The position numbers and the translations under genes are program-made. Source: Saprospiraceae bacterium (GTDB lineage: Bacteria; Bacteroidota; Bacteroidia; Chitinophagales; Saprospiraceae). From it: 56,944 nt of DNA. Positions within the stretch are counted from its first letter, which is position 1. Each line of letters begins with the position of its first letter. The stretch covers positions 1 to 56,944 of the forward strand of contig JANQRV010000554.1 in NCBI GenBank assembly GCA_028284395.1, given 5' to 3'. Shown in pieces: positions 1-8,486 of the stretch. The notes under the pieces are model-generated. The model did not search any database. It saw only the letters and a list, made by a program, of their open reading frames with translations, and was not told the DNA's origin.

Positions 1-360
1 GTTTTTAAACTGCATAAAGAACTGGTGGCAAGGCTTTCGGAGATGCTAAGCTTGGTGATCCTCGGAGGTGTTATCTCTTCAAGCACCATACCTCCGAGGG
101 ACATTTAACTTGGCTGTTTCCTTTTTCTTGGTCGTCGGACTTTGCCCATAAGAAAAACCTCGCAGGAAAATCACGAACACCTCCTCCGAGGTTATTAAAC
201 TGCATAAAGAACTGGTGGTAAGGCTTTCGGAGAGGCTAAGCATGGTAGTCCTCGGAGGTGTTATCTCTTCAAGCACCATACCTCCGAGGAACATTTGACT
301 TGGCTGTTTCCTTTTTCTTGGTCGTCGGACTTCGCCCATAAGAAAAACCTCGGAGGAGGT
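1..360. repeat. 190-bp tandem direct repeat with palindromic cores
   Basis: Two near-identical copies lie in direct orientation with an exact offset of 190 bp and no visible indel: copy one spans 1 to about 170 and copy two 191-360. Each copy contains a hairpin with a 10-bp perfect stem (60-69 with 90-99, and 250-259 with 280-289) built on the core CCTCGGAGG and its complement. The same core recurs at 179-192 and, inverted, at 347-360, so the second copy is framed by 14-15 bp inverted ends (179-193 and 346-360). The equivalent site in copy one, near 157-165, is degenerate. The first copy starts at the window edge, so more copies may lie upstream. No convincing protein is encoded. A MITE-like or REP-like intergenic repeat is the best guess. 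Confidence 0.75.
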
Positions 361-363
361 CAA

Positions 364-696
364 AACATCAAATTTTCAACATCTAAAACTTTTTTATACA
401 CAACAATGAAACAATCATAAATATCTAAAAAACAAGTACTTAACAACGTAAATCTTTAATTTTAAGGCCTTTTTTTTCAACAAACCCCAATAATTGTCTT
501 TTACTTCGGAGTAGAACCGTTGCATATTTGTATCAACAAAGAGCTTTGAGAGCAACCAAAAAAATACATAGAGCCAAGAATTTTAATTCCAAAACACGTG
601 CCCCAAAAACCGATGATTTTAAAACGAATTTATGAGTTAAAGAAACATAAGTAATTAGGTCGTCTTATTTTCATGAGATTATGATTTGTTATTAGG
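364..696. other. AT-rich intergenic stretch, no gene seen
   Basis: This stretch between the tandem repeat and the first gene is strongly AT-rich and has no credible open reading frame, tRNA or repeat that I can see. It ends in a terminator-like hairpin reading rightward. It may be the 3' flank of a gene or element located before the window. Confidence 0.5.
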
Positions 697-721
697 AGCC
701 CCGGGTTGGGGCTTTTTTTTT
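697..721 (+). terminator. Rho-independent terminator (rightward)
   Basis: The stem AGCCCC (697-702) pairs with GGGGCT (708-713) around a five-base loop, and an uninterrupted T-run follows to 721. The T-run is on the + strand, so it would stop rightward transcription coming from the left. There is no recognisable + strand gene in the window before it. On the reverse strand it directly follows the aldo/keto reductase stop codon but lacks a U-tract in that direction, so bidirectional use is less likely. Confidence 0.65.
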
Positions 722-724
722 GCC

Positions 725-1672
725 TTAATTCCAATCCAACTGCTTCCGTTCTGCCCAATAAGCATCACTGGATACCGAAAATGTTTCCAGGGATTTCAAA
801 TCTTCTTCAACCATTTGTATTTGATTGGCTTTCAGGTTTTGGGTCAGGTGTTGATCAATTGACGCACCACTTAAAACTGCATAAGCGGGAATGTTGTCCT
901 GGCAAAAACGCAATGCAATGGCGTCTATACCTACATTGTACTTGCGGGCCAAATGAGTCAACTGGTCATAGAGTTTTCGATGGTGCGGGTAGCGCTCGTT
1001 GGGAAACAGCCGGCCATTGGCCAGGGCTTCTTTGACAATGAGCCTTTTGTTGCGAACGGCCAATTCCTCCCCTACTTCGGCAATGCTTTGATCCAAGATA
1101 TTGTAGGTGGATTGAAAGACATCAAAGAGTTCGATGCCATCTACTATCACCTCTAAGGCCTTCCGCAATACAGCTAGTTGGTCCGCTCCCGTGGTCGTAA
1201 TGCCTATCAGCAGGTTGTATTCCGATTTTAAATTTGCCAATTGTTCCAGCACTGCTTGGTTTTCCAATACCCCGGTAGAGAAAGTAGCCGAATGGATTTG
1301 ATAGGTCGTCAAATAGGGAAACAATTGTTCAGATTGTCGCCATTGCTCCAGCAGTTTCCCCAGTGAGTGTTCCTTTACTTCGTGCTGCCGCGCCTGCGGA
1401 TCAAAGTTGGCTACATAAGTATAGCCCCACTTCGTGGCCACCTCGATTTCCTGATCTTTTTTCTCCTCCAGCCATTCGATCAACAAGGCCTCGGCAAAGC
1501 CGTAGCCCGGTGCCGTATCAAAGTAGCGTATCCCAAGATCATACGCCTGATTGAGTATGCGCCAGGCCCCTTCGCGGAATTCCTTCAGGTTTAGACGATC
1601 GTTGGCCGTCTGGCGTATATTGATGTATTGCGGCCGACCGATGGCGGCGGTCCCTAATCCAATTACTGACAT
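725..1672 (-). CDS. Aldo/keto reductase family oxidoreductase
   Basis: A 315-residue protein with the TIM-barrel aldo/keto reductase pattern. The catalytic tetrad is visible as Asp52 and Tyr57 (DTAPGY), Lys81 (ATKWGY) and His127 (YQIHSA). The N-terminal GLGTAAIG strand and the length match the family, which reduces carbonyl compounds with NADPH in the cytoplasm. The C-terminal part (RFCQDNIPAYAVLSGAS) is the usual cofactor-side region of the D-threo-aldose 1-dehydrogenase-like group, but the substrate cannot be read from the sequence. It is transcribed away from the ketosynthase gene at 1773 with about 100 bp between the starts. No oddities are seen. Confidence 0.9.
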   Translation of the reverse strand: MSVIGLGTAAIGRPQYINIRQTANDRLNLKEFREGAWRILNQAYDLGIRYFDTAPGYGFAEALLIEWLEEKKDQEIEVATKWGYTYVANFDPQARQHEVKEHSLGKLLEQWRQSEQLFPYLTTYQIHSATFSTGVLENQAVLEQLANLKSEYNLLIGITTTGADQLAVLRKALEVIVDGIELFDVFQSTYNILDQSIAEVGEELAVRNKRLIVKEALANGRLFPNERYPHHRKLYDQLTHLARKYNVGIDAIALRFCQDNIPAYAVLSGASIDQHLTQNLKANQIQMVEEDLKSLETFSVSSDAYWAERKQLDWN

Positions 1673-1710
1673 ATTGAGTGATGTTTGTATTCTTTAAAAC
1701 AGCCGTTTGT

Positions 1711-1750
1711 GAACAGCATTTTCAAACTACGAACAGCATTACTATCTTAG
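1711..1750 (+). promoter_or_regulatory. Direct repeat and possible -7 box before the KAS III gene
   Basis: GAACAGCATT occurs twice, at 1711-1720 and 1731-1740, exactly 20 bp apart (about two helical turns). TATCTTAG follows at 1743-1750, one mismatch from the Bacteroidota -7 consensus TAnnTTTG. The next gene starts at 1773. The layout suggests an operator just upstream of a promoter for the ketosynthase, but no -33 TTG lies at the expected spacing. This is inference. Confidence 0.3.
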
Positions 1751-1772
1751 CGCCTCGAAAATAAGGCGAAGT

Positions 1773-2900
1773 ATGGCAACAAAACAAGTAGTAATTAGTG
1801 GAAGCGGGCTCTGGATCCCGGAATTCGTACTTACCAACGAAGAACTGGTTGATTCCTACAACCAACATGCGGATCGATACAATGAAGAAAATGCGGAACT
1901 TATCCAGAAGGGCGAAATCAAACCAAAGACCCATTCCTCCGCCGAATTCATTGAAAAAGCCTCGGGTATCAAACGACGTTACATCTACCAAAAAAAGGGG
2001 ATATTGGATCTCGACCGGATGCGGCCCAACATTGCCAAAAGGCCGGATGAAGCGCTGTCTGACCAGGGAGAAATGGCCGTATTGGCCGCCCGTGAAGCCA
2101 TGTCTCGGGCTAATAAAAAGCCGGAAGACATTGATGCCGTCATCGTATCCTGTGCTTATACCCAGCGTTCGTATCCCGCTATTGCCATTGAAGTACAACA
2201 GGCGCTTGGCATCATTGGATTTGGATTCGATATGTTGGTGGCTTGTTCGGCAGCAACGTTCGCTCTGCACCGGGCTTATGAAATGGTCAAAGCCGAAACG
2301 GCGACATGTGTCCTGGTCATCAATCCGGAGCTGACTTCCCCACAAGTGAACTACAAGGATCGTGACAGTCATTTCATCTTTGGAGATGTTTCGGTTGCCA
2401 CCATTGTAGAGTCAAAAGAAACATGTACGGCAACAACCGCTTTTGAAATTTTGAGCACCAAAGCTCTTACTCAGTATTCCAACAATATTCGGTCGAACTT
2501 TGGTTATGTATTGAATGCCAATGATGCCAACCCTTTGGATGCCGACCAGTATTTTTCACAGAACGGTCGCACGGTGTTCAAGGAAGTTTGTCCGTTGGCA
2601 GCCAAGCACATTTCGGAACACATTATAAGTCAGGGATTGACCAATGATGATATCAAACGTTGGTGGCTGCATCAGGCCAACATCAATATGAATCAATTGA
2701 TTTGCAAACTGCTCCTGGGCCGACAACCTTCGTTTGAGGAGGCCCCGGTGGTGTTGGACGAATTTGCCAATACAGCTTCAGCAGGCTCGTTGATTGCTTT
2801 TCATAAATTTCACGATGATCTCGAAAGTGGGGATTACGGCCTGATTTGCTCTTTTGGAGCCGGTTATTCCATTGGAAGCTTGGTGGTTCGCCGGGTCTGA
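1773..2900 (+). CDS. Beta-ketoacyl-ACP synthase III family protein
   Basis: A 375-residue thiolase-fold ketosynthase of the KAS III (FabH-like) family. The Cys-His-Asn triad is visible: Cys158 in VACSAATFAL, His300 in WLHQANINM and Asn333 in ANTASAGS. The last motif is followed by a Gly-rich C-terminus (SFGAGYSIGSLVV). These enzymes condense an acyl-CoA or acyl starter with malonyl-ACP. At 375 residues it is longer than typical housekeeping FabH (about 320), with an extended N-terminal part (residues 30-95). This fits the specialised KAS III group seen in Bacteroidota, including the DarB enzymes of dialkylresorcinol/flexirubin pathways. No other pigment or fatty acid gene is adjacent, so the product is not assigned. 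The start at ATG 1773 follows a purine-rich AAGGCGAAGT. Confidence 0.88.
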   Translation: MATKQVVISGSGLWIPEFVLTNEELVDSYNQHADRYNEENAELIQKGEIKPKTHSSAEFIEKASGIKRRYIYQKKGILDLDRMRPNIAKRPDEALSDQGEMAVLAAREAMSRANKKPEDIDAVIVSCAYTQRSYPAIAIEVQQALGIIGFGFDMLVACSAATFALHRAYEMVKAETATCVLVINPELTSPQVNYKDRDSHFIFGDVSVATIVESKETCTATTAFEILSTKALTQYSNNIRSNFGYVLNANDANPLDADQYFSQNGRTVFKEVCPLAAKHISEHIISQGLTNDDIKRWWLHQANINMNQLICKLLLGRQPSFEEAPVVLDEFANTASAGSLIAFHKFHDDLESGDYGLICSFGAGYSIGSLVVRRV

Positions 2901-2907
2901 TTTCAGG

Positions 2908-3186
2908 TTAGTCATTGGTCAATAAACTAACCGATGTCACCCCTAATTTTTCCGGATTTTCTTTACCGCCGGTTTGGCGATCAATTACGCATATCGCAGT
3001 ATCTACTTTGATACCATCAGATCTTAATAATTTGGTCGCTTCGATCAATGCTCCGCCACTTGAAACGACATCTTTCACCAATACGATCTTTTTATTTTGG
3101 AGATCGGCTCCTGCTGCATATTTGCAAATACCGCATTTCTTTGGTGGATTTTCCTGGTTTCGAACCGACGGCAACGCTGGCCTCAT
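2908..3186 (-). pseudogene. 5'-truncated orotate phosphoribosyltransferase remnant
   Basis: A 92-residue open frame matches the C-terminal half of orotate phosphoribosyltransferase (PyrE): a KKCGICKYAAGADL segment (compare the family pattern K-YGT-K-G), then the PRPP-binding loop VLVKDVVSSGGA at about residues 35-46, then helix and strand with GIKVDTAICVIDR. Full-length OPRTs have about 200-210 residues, so the N-terminal half is missing. The region upstream (3187-3297) is only about 110 bp before the next gene on the other strand and holds no missing part. The second acidic residue of the PRPP loop is also atypical (KD instead of ED/DD). It lies convergent with the KAS III gene, 7 bp after its stop. 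Most likely a decayed duplicate; a complete pyrE should exist elsewhere. Confidence 0.7.
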
Positions 3187-3297
3187 CAGGAGTTTTTCAA
3201 AATTATGACTTATTTTGGATGCAGGTTGGATTCTGTTGAAAGATCTGCCTTTCTCAACGAAAAATCAATAAATTCAAGGAACCTTTAGATCCCGCTT

Positions 3298-5589
3298 ATG
3301 AATAAACGACAAGTACAAATCGTCCCCCCGGAAGAATTTGCCGATATCCGGCTGAATGCCATGAAGAAAAAATCGGCGGGTATCCCCGCATTGGTATCCT
3401 CCATGCAACACCTGAGTCAAGAACTGGGAATCTGGCGAGGCATCAAGATTCTCAATAAGATGAATCAAAAGGACGGCTTCGACTGTCCGGGTTGTGCCTG
3501 GCCCGATCCGGACGGCAAACGTTCTACCCTGGGTGAGTATTGCGAAAACGGGGTCAAAGCCATTGCGGAAGAAGCAACTAAGAAGCGAGTAACGCCAGAT
3601 TTTTTCAAGCGCCATTCGGTAGAGGAATTGAGTACTTGGTCCGACTACAAAATTGGAAAAGCCGGACGAATTACCCACCCGATGTATTTGAGAGCGGGAC
3701 AGTCTCACTACGAACCCATTGAATGGGCCGATGCTTTCCAATTGATTGGCGACAAGCTAAATCAACTCCATACTGCTGATGAAGCTTGCTTTTACACTTC
3801 GGGCCGGACCAGCAATGAAGCGGCTTTCATGTACCAATTGTTGGCGCGCCGTTTCGGTACCAACAATCTTCCCGATTGCTCCAACATGTGCCACGAATCC
3901 AGCGGATCCGCACTCAGCGAAACGGTTGGCATCGGTAAGGGCAGCGTAACGCTGGAAGATTTGCACGTGGCGGAGGTCATTGTCGTTATGGGACAAAACC
4001 CCGGCACCAATCACCCCCGGATGCTTTCGGCCTTGGAAAAATGTAAAAAGAACGGAGGAAAGATCGTATCCATCAACCCGATCCCGGAAACGGGCACCAA
4101 TGTCTTTGTCGATCCACAAAACCCATTATCGATCGTACAGGGCGGAACGAAGTTGACCGACTTGTATTTGCAGGTTAGAATCAATGGCGATGTAGCCCTG
4201 CTCAAAGCCGTCTTGCATTTGCTTTATCAGGAAGAGGAAAAAAACCCGGGTTCGGTCTTCGATCTCGAATTCATCTGCGATCACACCGAAAATTACGATG
4301 CCTTTCTAACCGACGTAAAGAACATCGATTTTGAAGAAGCGCTGGCTAAAAGCGGCGTCGAGGAATCGGGAATAAGACATTTCGCTCAATTATTGATCGA
4401 CCACAAAAAAATTATTGTCTGTTGGGCCATGGGTATTACCCAACATGAAAATGGAGTTTACAATATCCGAGAAATCGTCAATCTTTTACTGGCCAAAGGA
4501 AGCATTGGCAAACCCGGTGCCGGCACCTGTCCGGTTCGGGGGCACAGCAATGTGCAGGGCGATCGGACCATGGGCATTTGGGAAAAGCCCAAAGAGGGTT
4601 TTCTCCAAAACTTGGACCAGCACTTCGGGATCAATGCCCCGAGAAAACACGGCTACGACGTAGTGGAGAGTATTAAAGCCATGCACGACGGTCAAATAAA
4701 AGTATTCATGGCACTGGGCGGTAATTTCATCTCTGCGACTCCCGACAGCGAATACACCGGAAGAGCCATGCAAAACTGTGAATTGACCATCCAGGTCTCC
4801 ACCAAGCTAAACCGGTCCCATCTGGTTACGGGAGCCGAAGCCATCATTTTGCCTTGCATCTCCCGGTCAGAAACGGATGTCCAGGAAAATGGCCTGCAGT
4901 TCGTCACTATGGAAAATTCGATGGGTGTCGTACACCGGAGCAAAGGCAGTATCAAACCGGCATCTCCGCACCTATACAGCGAACCGGCCATAGTTGCCGG
5001 CATTGCCAACGCCGTTTTCGAAGCCCCCGGTATCAACTGGACTGAAATGGCCGGCAATTACGATGTGGTGCGCGACCACATTGAAGCCGTCATTCCCGGT
5101 TTTGAAAATTACAATGAGCGAGTCAAAAGTACCGGATGGTTTTACTTACCCAATGGCGCTCGCAACCGAAAATTTAGTACTGCCAGCGGTAAGGCCCAAT
5201 TCACCGTCAATCCGATCCCCGAAAACAAGATCGCACCAAACCACCTGATCATGATGACCATTCGCTCCCACGATCAGTACAATACTACCATTTACGGTAT
5301 GGACGATCGCTACCGGGGCATCGCCAACGAGCGACGCGTCGTCCTGATGAACGAACGAGATATGGCGTCGAGGAATTTGGCCAGGTTGGAAACCGTCGAC
5401 CTCAAGAGTGTATACAAGGGTAAAGAACGAATAGCCCACAATTTCAAGGTCGTTCCCTATGACATTGCAACGGGCTGCATCGCTACCTATTTTCCGGAAA
5501 CCAACGTGCTGGTACCGATCAACAGTGTGGCGAAGAGAAGTAATACCCCCGCCAGTAAATTCATTGAAGTGGAAATCATCAAAAAGTAG
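3298..5589 (+). CDS. FdhF/YdeP family molybdopterin oxidoreductase
   Basis: A 763-residue protein of the formate dehydrogenase alpha-like FdhF/YdeP family. It has an N-terminal Cys cluster (C63 and C66 in DCPGCAW, C82), then the molybdopterin oxidoreductase body with FYTSGRTSNEAA (about 165-176) and LPDCSNMCHESSG (about 191-203). A second pterin-binding region with VRGHSNVQGDRTMG follows, and a C-terminal molydopterin dinucleotide-binding beta-barrel carries the HDQYNTT-type segment. Family members bind bis-MGD; YdeP is linked to acid or redox stress, and its substrate is not settled. No selenocysteine is needed because the candidate metal ligand is Cys. The gene for FdhD follows 27 bp downstream, which supports a cofactor that needs sulfuration. 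No twin-arginine signal is seen, so it is probably cytoplasmic. Confidence 0.88.
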   Translation: MNKRQVQIVPPEEFADIRLNAMKKKSAGIPALVSSMQHLSQELGIWRGIKILNKMNQKDGFDCPGCAWPDPDGKRSTLGEYCENGVKAIAEEATKKRVTPDFFKRHSVEELSTWSDYKIGKAGRITHPMYLRAGQSHYEPIEWADAFQLIGDKLNQLHTADEACFYTSGRTSNEAAFMYQLLARRFGTNNLPDCSNMCHESSGSALSETVGIGKGSVTLEDLHVAEVIVVMGQNPGTNHPRMLSALEKCKKNGGKIVSINPIPETGTNVFVDPQNPLSIVQGGTKLTDLYLQVRINGDVALLKAVLHLLYQEEEKNPGSVFDLEFICDHTENYDAFLTDVKNIDFEEALAKSGVEESGIRHFAQLLIDHKKIIVCWAMGITQHENGVYNIREIVNLLLAKGSIGKPGAGTCPVRGHSNVQGDRTMGIWEKPKEGFLQNLDQHFGINAPRKHGYDVVESIKAMHDGQIKVFMALGGNFISATPDSEYTGRAMQNCELTIQVSTKLNRSHLVTGAEAIILPCISRSETDVQENGLQFVTMENSMGVVHRSKGSIKPASPHLYSEPAIVAGIANAVFEAPGINWTEMAGNYDVVRDHIEAVIPGFENYNERVKSTGWFYLPNGARNRKFSTASGKAQFTVNPIPENKIAPNHLIMMTIRSHDQYNTTIYGMDDRYRGIANERRVVLMNERDMASRNLARLETVDLKSVYKGKERIAHNFKVVPYDIATGCIATYFPETNVLVPINSVAKRSNTPASKFIEVEIIKK

Positions 5590-5616
5590 GACCAGCACTC
5601 CGTAGGGTCCAAAATT

Positions 5617-6456
5617 ATGAAAAGCATCTACAAAACGACGATTTCACGTCACCGCCCGGATCGGAAGGTTGAAGTGGAAGACCAACTGGCAGTGGAAGAA
5701 CCTATGGAGATCCAATTGAGCTACGGCCCGGAAAACGATCGTACCCAGCAGAGTATTTCGATTACGATGCGAACACCGGGTCATGATTTTGAACTGGCAG
5801 TCGGCTTTCTCTATACCGAGGGTATCCTTAGCAAAAAGGAGGAGGTCCGGCACATCCGTTATGCAGAAACTTGGTTTGGCGAAATCAGTGAAAATACGGT
5901 ATTGGTCGAACTAGAACCCTACGTCGAAGTAGACCTGGAACGGCTGAAGCGCCATTTTTATACGACCTCTAGTTGTGGAGTCTGTGGCAAAGCGTCCATT
6001 AACGCAGTGCATAACTTAGATCTGCCCAAGATAAACTCCAAACAGCCAATTGTTGCTGCCAGTGTTCTAGTCCAACTCCCGGATATCCTGCGTCAAAGCC
6101 AGCAGTTGTTTCAAGATACCGGCGGCATCCATGCGGCCGGATTGTTTGCACCCTCGGGGCAATTGGTCTTTTCCAGGGAAGATGTCGGGCGCCACAATGC
6201 AGTAGACAAGGTAGTTGGGACCGCCTTGCAGCAAGGAATTTTACCCTTAGAAGACAGTTTGATCCTCGTCAGTGGACGGGCCAGCTTCGAATTGATCCAA
6301 AAATCCCTCAAAGCTGGCATACCCATGTTGGCTGCGGTCGGCGCACCATCTAGCCTCGCCCTCCAATTGGCCCAAACTTACGGCATGACGTTAGTTGGGT
6401 TCCTAAAAAAAGAACAATTTAATGTCTATTGCGGGGAGTGGCGACTATCAACCTAG
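5617..6456 (+). CDS. fdhD: Formate dehydrogenase accessory sulfurtransferase FdhD
   Basis: A 279-residue FdhD. The hallmark CxxC pair is Cys120 and Cys123 in TSSCGVCGKAS, used to carry persulfide sulfur from IscS to the molybdenum cofactor of formate dehydrogenase-type enzymes. Other family blocks are MRTPGHDFELAVGFLYTEG (about 51-69), GGIHAAGLF and EDVGRHNAVDKVVG. Length and motif order are normal. It follows the YdeP-type oxidoreductase by 27 bp on the same strand, which makes a two-gene operon likely. Its last 9 bp overlap the 3' end of the convergent DUF3667 gene. Confidence 0.95.
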   Translation: MKSIYKTTISRHRPDRKVEVEDQLAVEEPMEIQLSYGPENDRTQQSISITMRTPGHDFELAVGFLYTEGILSKKEEVRHIRYAETWFGEISENTVLVELEPYVEVDLERLKRHFYTTSSCGVCGKASINAVHNLDLPKINSKQPIVAASVLVQLPDILRQSQQLFQDTGGIHAAGLFAPSGQLVFSREDVGRHNAVDKVVGTALQQGILPLEDSLILVSGRASFELIQKSLKAGIPMLAAVGAPSSLALQLAQTYGMTLVGFLKKEQFNVYCGEWRLST

Positions 6457-7191
6457 GCCAAACAAGATTTTAACCAGCTCAATGGCGCTGGTAATCACAG
6501 CCCCCATGATCGAGTACAGCAATAAATATTTGAAGAATTTCTTTGCGATCTTAAGTGCTGATAAACCGTACAGCCTACCGTATGCATAGAAGTAATAGGC
6601 AGGCCCAATCAGTGGAGAGCTCAAATACAATAGCGGATGGGTCACAGAACTGATCACCAGCAAAACTGCCAAGGCAAGCGAGAGCAACCCTTGTACGTAG
6701 CCGTTAATCACCAGATGCTCACCAAGATTATAGGGTTTGCCAAATACCCAGTAAAGCAGTAAAGTATTAACGGGCAGAGTCAGGAAGGTCAGCAACGTAT
6801 AAAAGTCCAGGAACAGTTTCCACTCCTTCTCGGTTTGTGCGGCTTCCCCATTTCCAATTTGCCATTGGTTTAATATTTCCGCAAATTCGATAAAAGTGCC
6901 CGAAGATTGGTTGAAAGCCAGGGCCGCAATCGCCGCTCCAATGCCGAGAAATGCGAACGGATTGACGTATCTTTTCCTAGTTCCGTCAATATAACGTCGA
7001 AACGGAATTTCGGGGCAAAGAATCAAATCCCTCAAAGTGATCCAATACTTATTGTCCCAACCGAACCCTTTGGTGAGGACGTCGGAGAAAAGAGATTTGA
7101 GCGTAATCCTATCTAATACGACCTTGGCTCCACATTCAGGACAGAACTTATTCCCTTGGAGTAGGTCGGCCTCGCAATTTTTACAGTTCAT
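6448..7191 (-). CDS. Zinc-ribbon DUF3667-type membrane protein
   Basis: A 247-residue protein with an N-terminal zinc ribbon (Cys3, Cys6, Cys17, Cys20 in CKNCEADLLQGNKFCPEC), a soluble linker containing the LRDLILCPEIPFRRYIDG segment and the KRYVNPFAFL motif typical of DUF3667, and about five hydrophobic segments in the rest (about 80-100, 130-148, 160-185, 190-210, 220-245). The ribbon is expected in the cytoplasm. No biochemical role is established for this family, which is common in Bacteroidota. The gene overlaps the end of fdhD by 9 bp tail-to-tail; no shared function is implied. Confidence 0.8.
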   Translation of the reverse strand: MNCKNCEADLLQGNKFCPECGAKVVLDRITLKSLFSDVLTKGFGWDNKYWITLRDLILCPEIPFRRYIDGTRKRYVNPFAFLGIGAAIAALAFNQSSGTFIEFAEILNQWQIGNGEAAQTEKEWKLFLDFYTLLTFLTLPVNTLLLYWVFGKPYNLGEHLVINGYVQGLLSLALAVLLVISSVTHPLLYLSSPLIGPAYYFYAYGRLYGLSALKIAKKFFKYLLLYSIMGAVITSAIELVKILFGLG

Positions 7192-7300
7192 AGTTGGCTT
7201 TGATCAAAAATAAGCCATTATTCCTTTGCGATCCAGGGAAGCGGTCCTCTTTTCGACAGACGCCTGTTTTCTCCGGGTTTGTGTAGCATTTTCGGGTCTT

Positions 7301-8398
7301 CTACTTCTTGGGAGCATCCTTGCCGAAACAGTCAAAAAGCTTTCCATCATACCGGCAAACGCCATTCAGACTACCAAACCAAATGCCCCCTTGTTCATCC
7401 TCCAGAATGCCAAAAAGCATCCCCATTTCCATCCTGACCGACTGGGCAATGGCTTTTTCCTTGTGCAGGGACGATTCTTCATAGCGGGTCAAAGCCCAGG
7501 TACCGGCATAATTAGATTCCGAACTGGTCCAGATGTTTCCCTGCCGGTCTTCATGAACATAGCCAACGAAATTATCGGCAAACCTGGTCCATGGCTTCCA
7601 AACCGTATCGGGATTGTAGCGCCACAGACCATTCTTACCACCCAGCCAGAGGTTACCGGATTTGTCTTCAATCATGGAGCGAACATTTTCGAAAGTGGCC
7701 CCCAAATGGTTGGTAAACTCGGTGAATTTTTTTCCGTCATAAGTACAGGCAGACCCCCTGGCGGCGAACCAGTGTAGTCCGTTTTTGTCTTCGACAATGG
7801 CATTCACATCATTGTCGGCCAATCCTTCATTGGTCGTAAAATTGCGGAAGCTCACTTCGTCCTCCAAGCTAGCCTCTAACAGGCTGACTCCTCCCTCGGT
7901 ACCAATCCAGATATTGCCTGATTTATCCTCATAGATACAGCCAACGCTATCGTTGACCAGTCCTTCATTCGTCGTATAATGGGTAAATGAAGTGCCATCG
8001 TACCGGTAAACTCCCGCTCCAATGGTACCAAACCAGAGGTTTCCCTCGCGATCCTCCAGCGCACAAAAAGCGTGGAAACGCTTCAAACCGGCTTTGTTGG
8101 TAAAGTTGACGAAGGTGTTCCCATCATAGCGGAGAATTCCTTCCCAGGTGGCCAGCCAAATGTTTCCCTGCCGATCTTGAATGATGTTGCGGGTGATGCT
8201 TTTCGGGCCCTGGGAGGTTGAGATTACTTCAGATGCCACGAAGAAGGGGTCGTAATCCCGCGACTTAGATCCAGGTTCTTTTGGTTGCGTGGTAGCGGCC
8301 ATTGGCAGTTCTTCTTTCTTTTGTCCATTACAGGAGGAGAAAAAAATGAGCCAAAAAAGGATTGGAAGCGGCAACGTATAACTGATGAGTGCTTTCAT
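7301..8398 (-). CDS. Seven-repeat two-component-regulator propeller lipoprotein
   Basis: The protein starts best at the Met at 8398, giving a type II signal peptide (KALISYTLPLPILFWLIFF) with lipobox SSC and lipidation at Cys23 of this start; the frame stays open 15 codons upstream, but that would spoil the signal peptide. Seven copies of the pattern ED(K/R)xGN(I/L)W(F/I)G follow, each ending in RYDG-xxF, which is the Reg_prop repeat that forms beta-propeller blades, so one seven-bladed propeller is expected. In hybrid two-component sensors this domain is the periplasmic ligand sensor; here there is no membrane helix, kinase or HTH, so it is a free-standing surface or periplasmic lipoprotein. 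Ligand unknown. Confidence 0.85.
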   Translation of the reverse strand: MKALISYTLPLPILFWLIFFSSCNGQKKEELPMAATTQPKEPGSKSRDYDPFFVASEVISTSQGPKSITRNIIQDRQGNIWLATWEGILRYDGNTFVNFTNKAGLKRFHAFCALEDREGNLWFGTIGAGVYRYDGTSFTHYTTNEGLVNDSVGCIYEDKSGNIWIGTEGGVSLLEASLEDEVSFRNFTTNEGLADNDVNAIVEDKNGLHWFAARGSACTYDGKKFTEFTNHLGATFENVRSMIEDKSGNLWLGGKNGLWRYNPDTVWKPWTRFADNFVGYVHEDRQGNIWTSSESNYAGTWALTRYEESSLHKEKAIAQSVRMEMGMLFGILEDEQGGIWFGSLNGVCRYDGKLFDCFGKDAPKK

Positions 8399-8486
8399 TT
8401 CTTCGATGTTTTTGGACAAAGTACAACGAAGTCCTGTTTTCAAGTCTGGTCATTTGTAAAATAGTGTAAAAGCGGTGTAAAAGCAT

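Noticed and set aside
1..360. CRISPR array
   Set aside because: Only two long (about 170-bp) copies with internal hairpins, no short repeats with regular spacers and no cas genes.
79..363. Leftward 94-codon open frame
   Set aside because: It is only the reverse reading of the 190-bp repeat; the protein repeats its own sequence because the DNA does, has no family features and ends at the repeat.
1798..2334. Rightward and leftward frames inside the KAS III gene
   Set aside because: Shadow frames of a clearly conserved ketosynthase; no protein features.
3298..5589. Selenocysteine-containing formate dehydrogenase
   Set aside because: There is no in-frame TGA in the active-site region and the corresponding residue in NMCHESSG is Cys; the sequence fits the YdeP branch.
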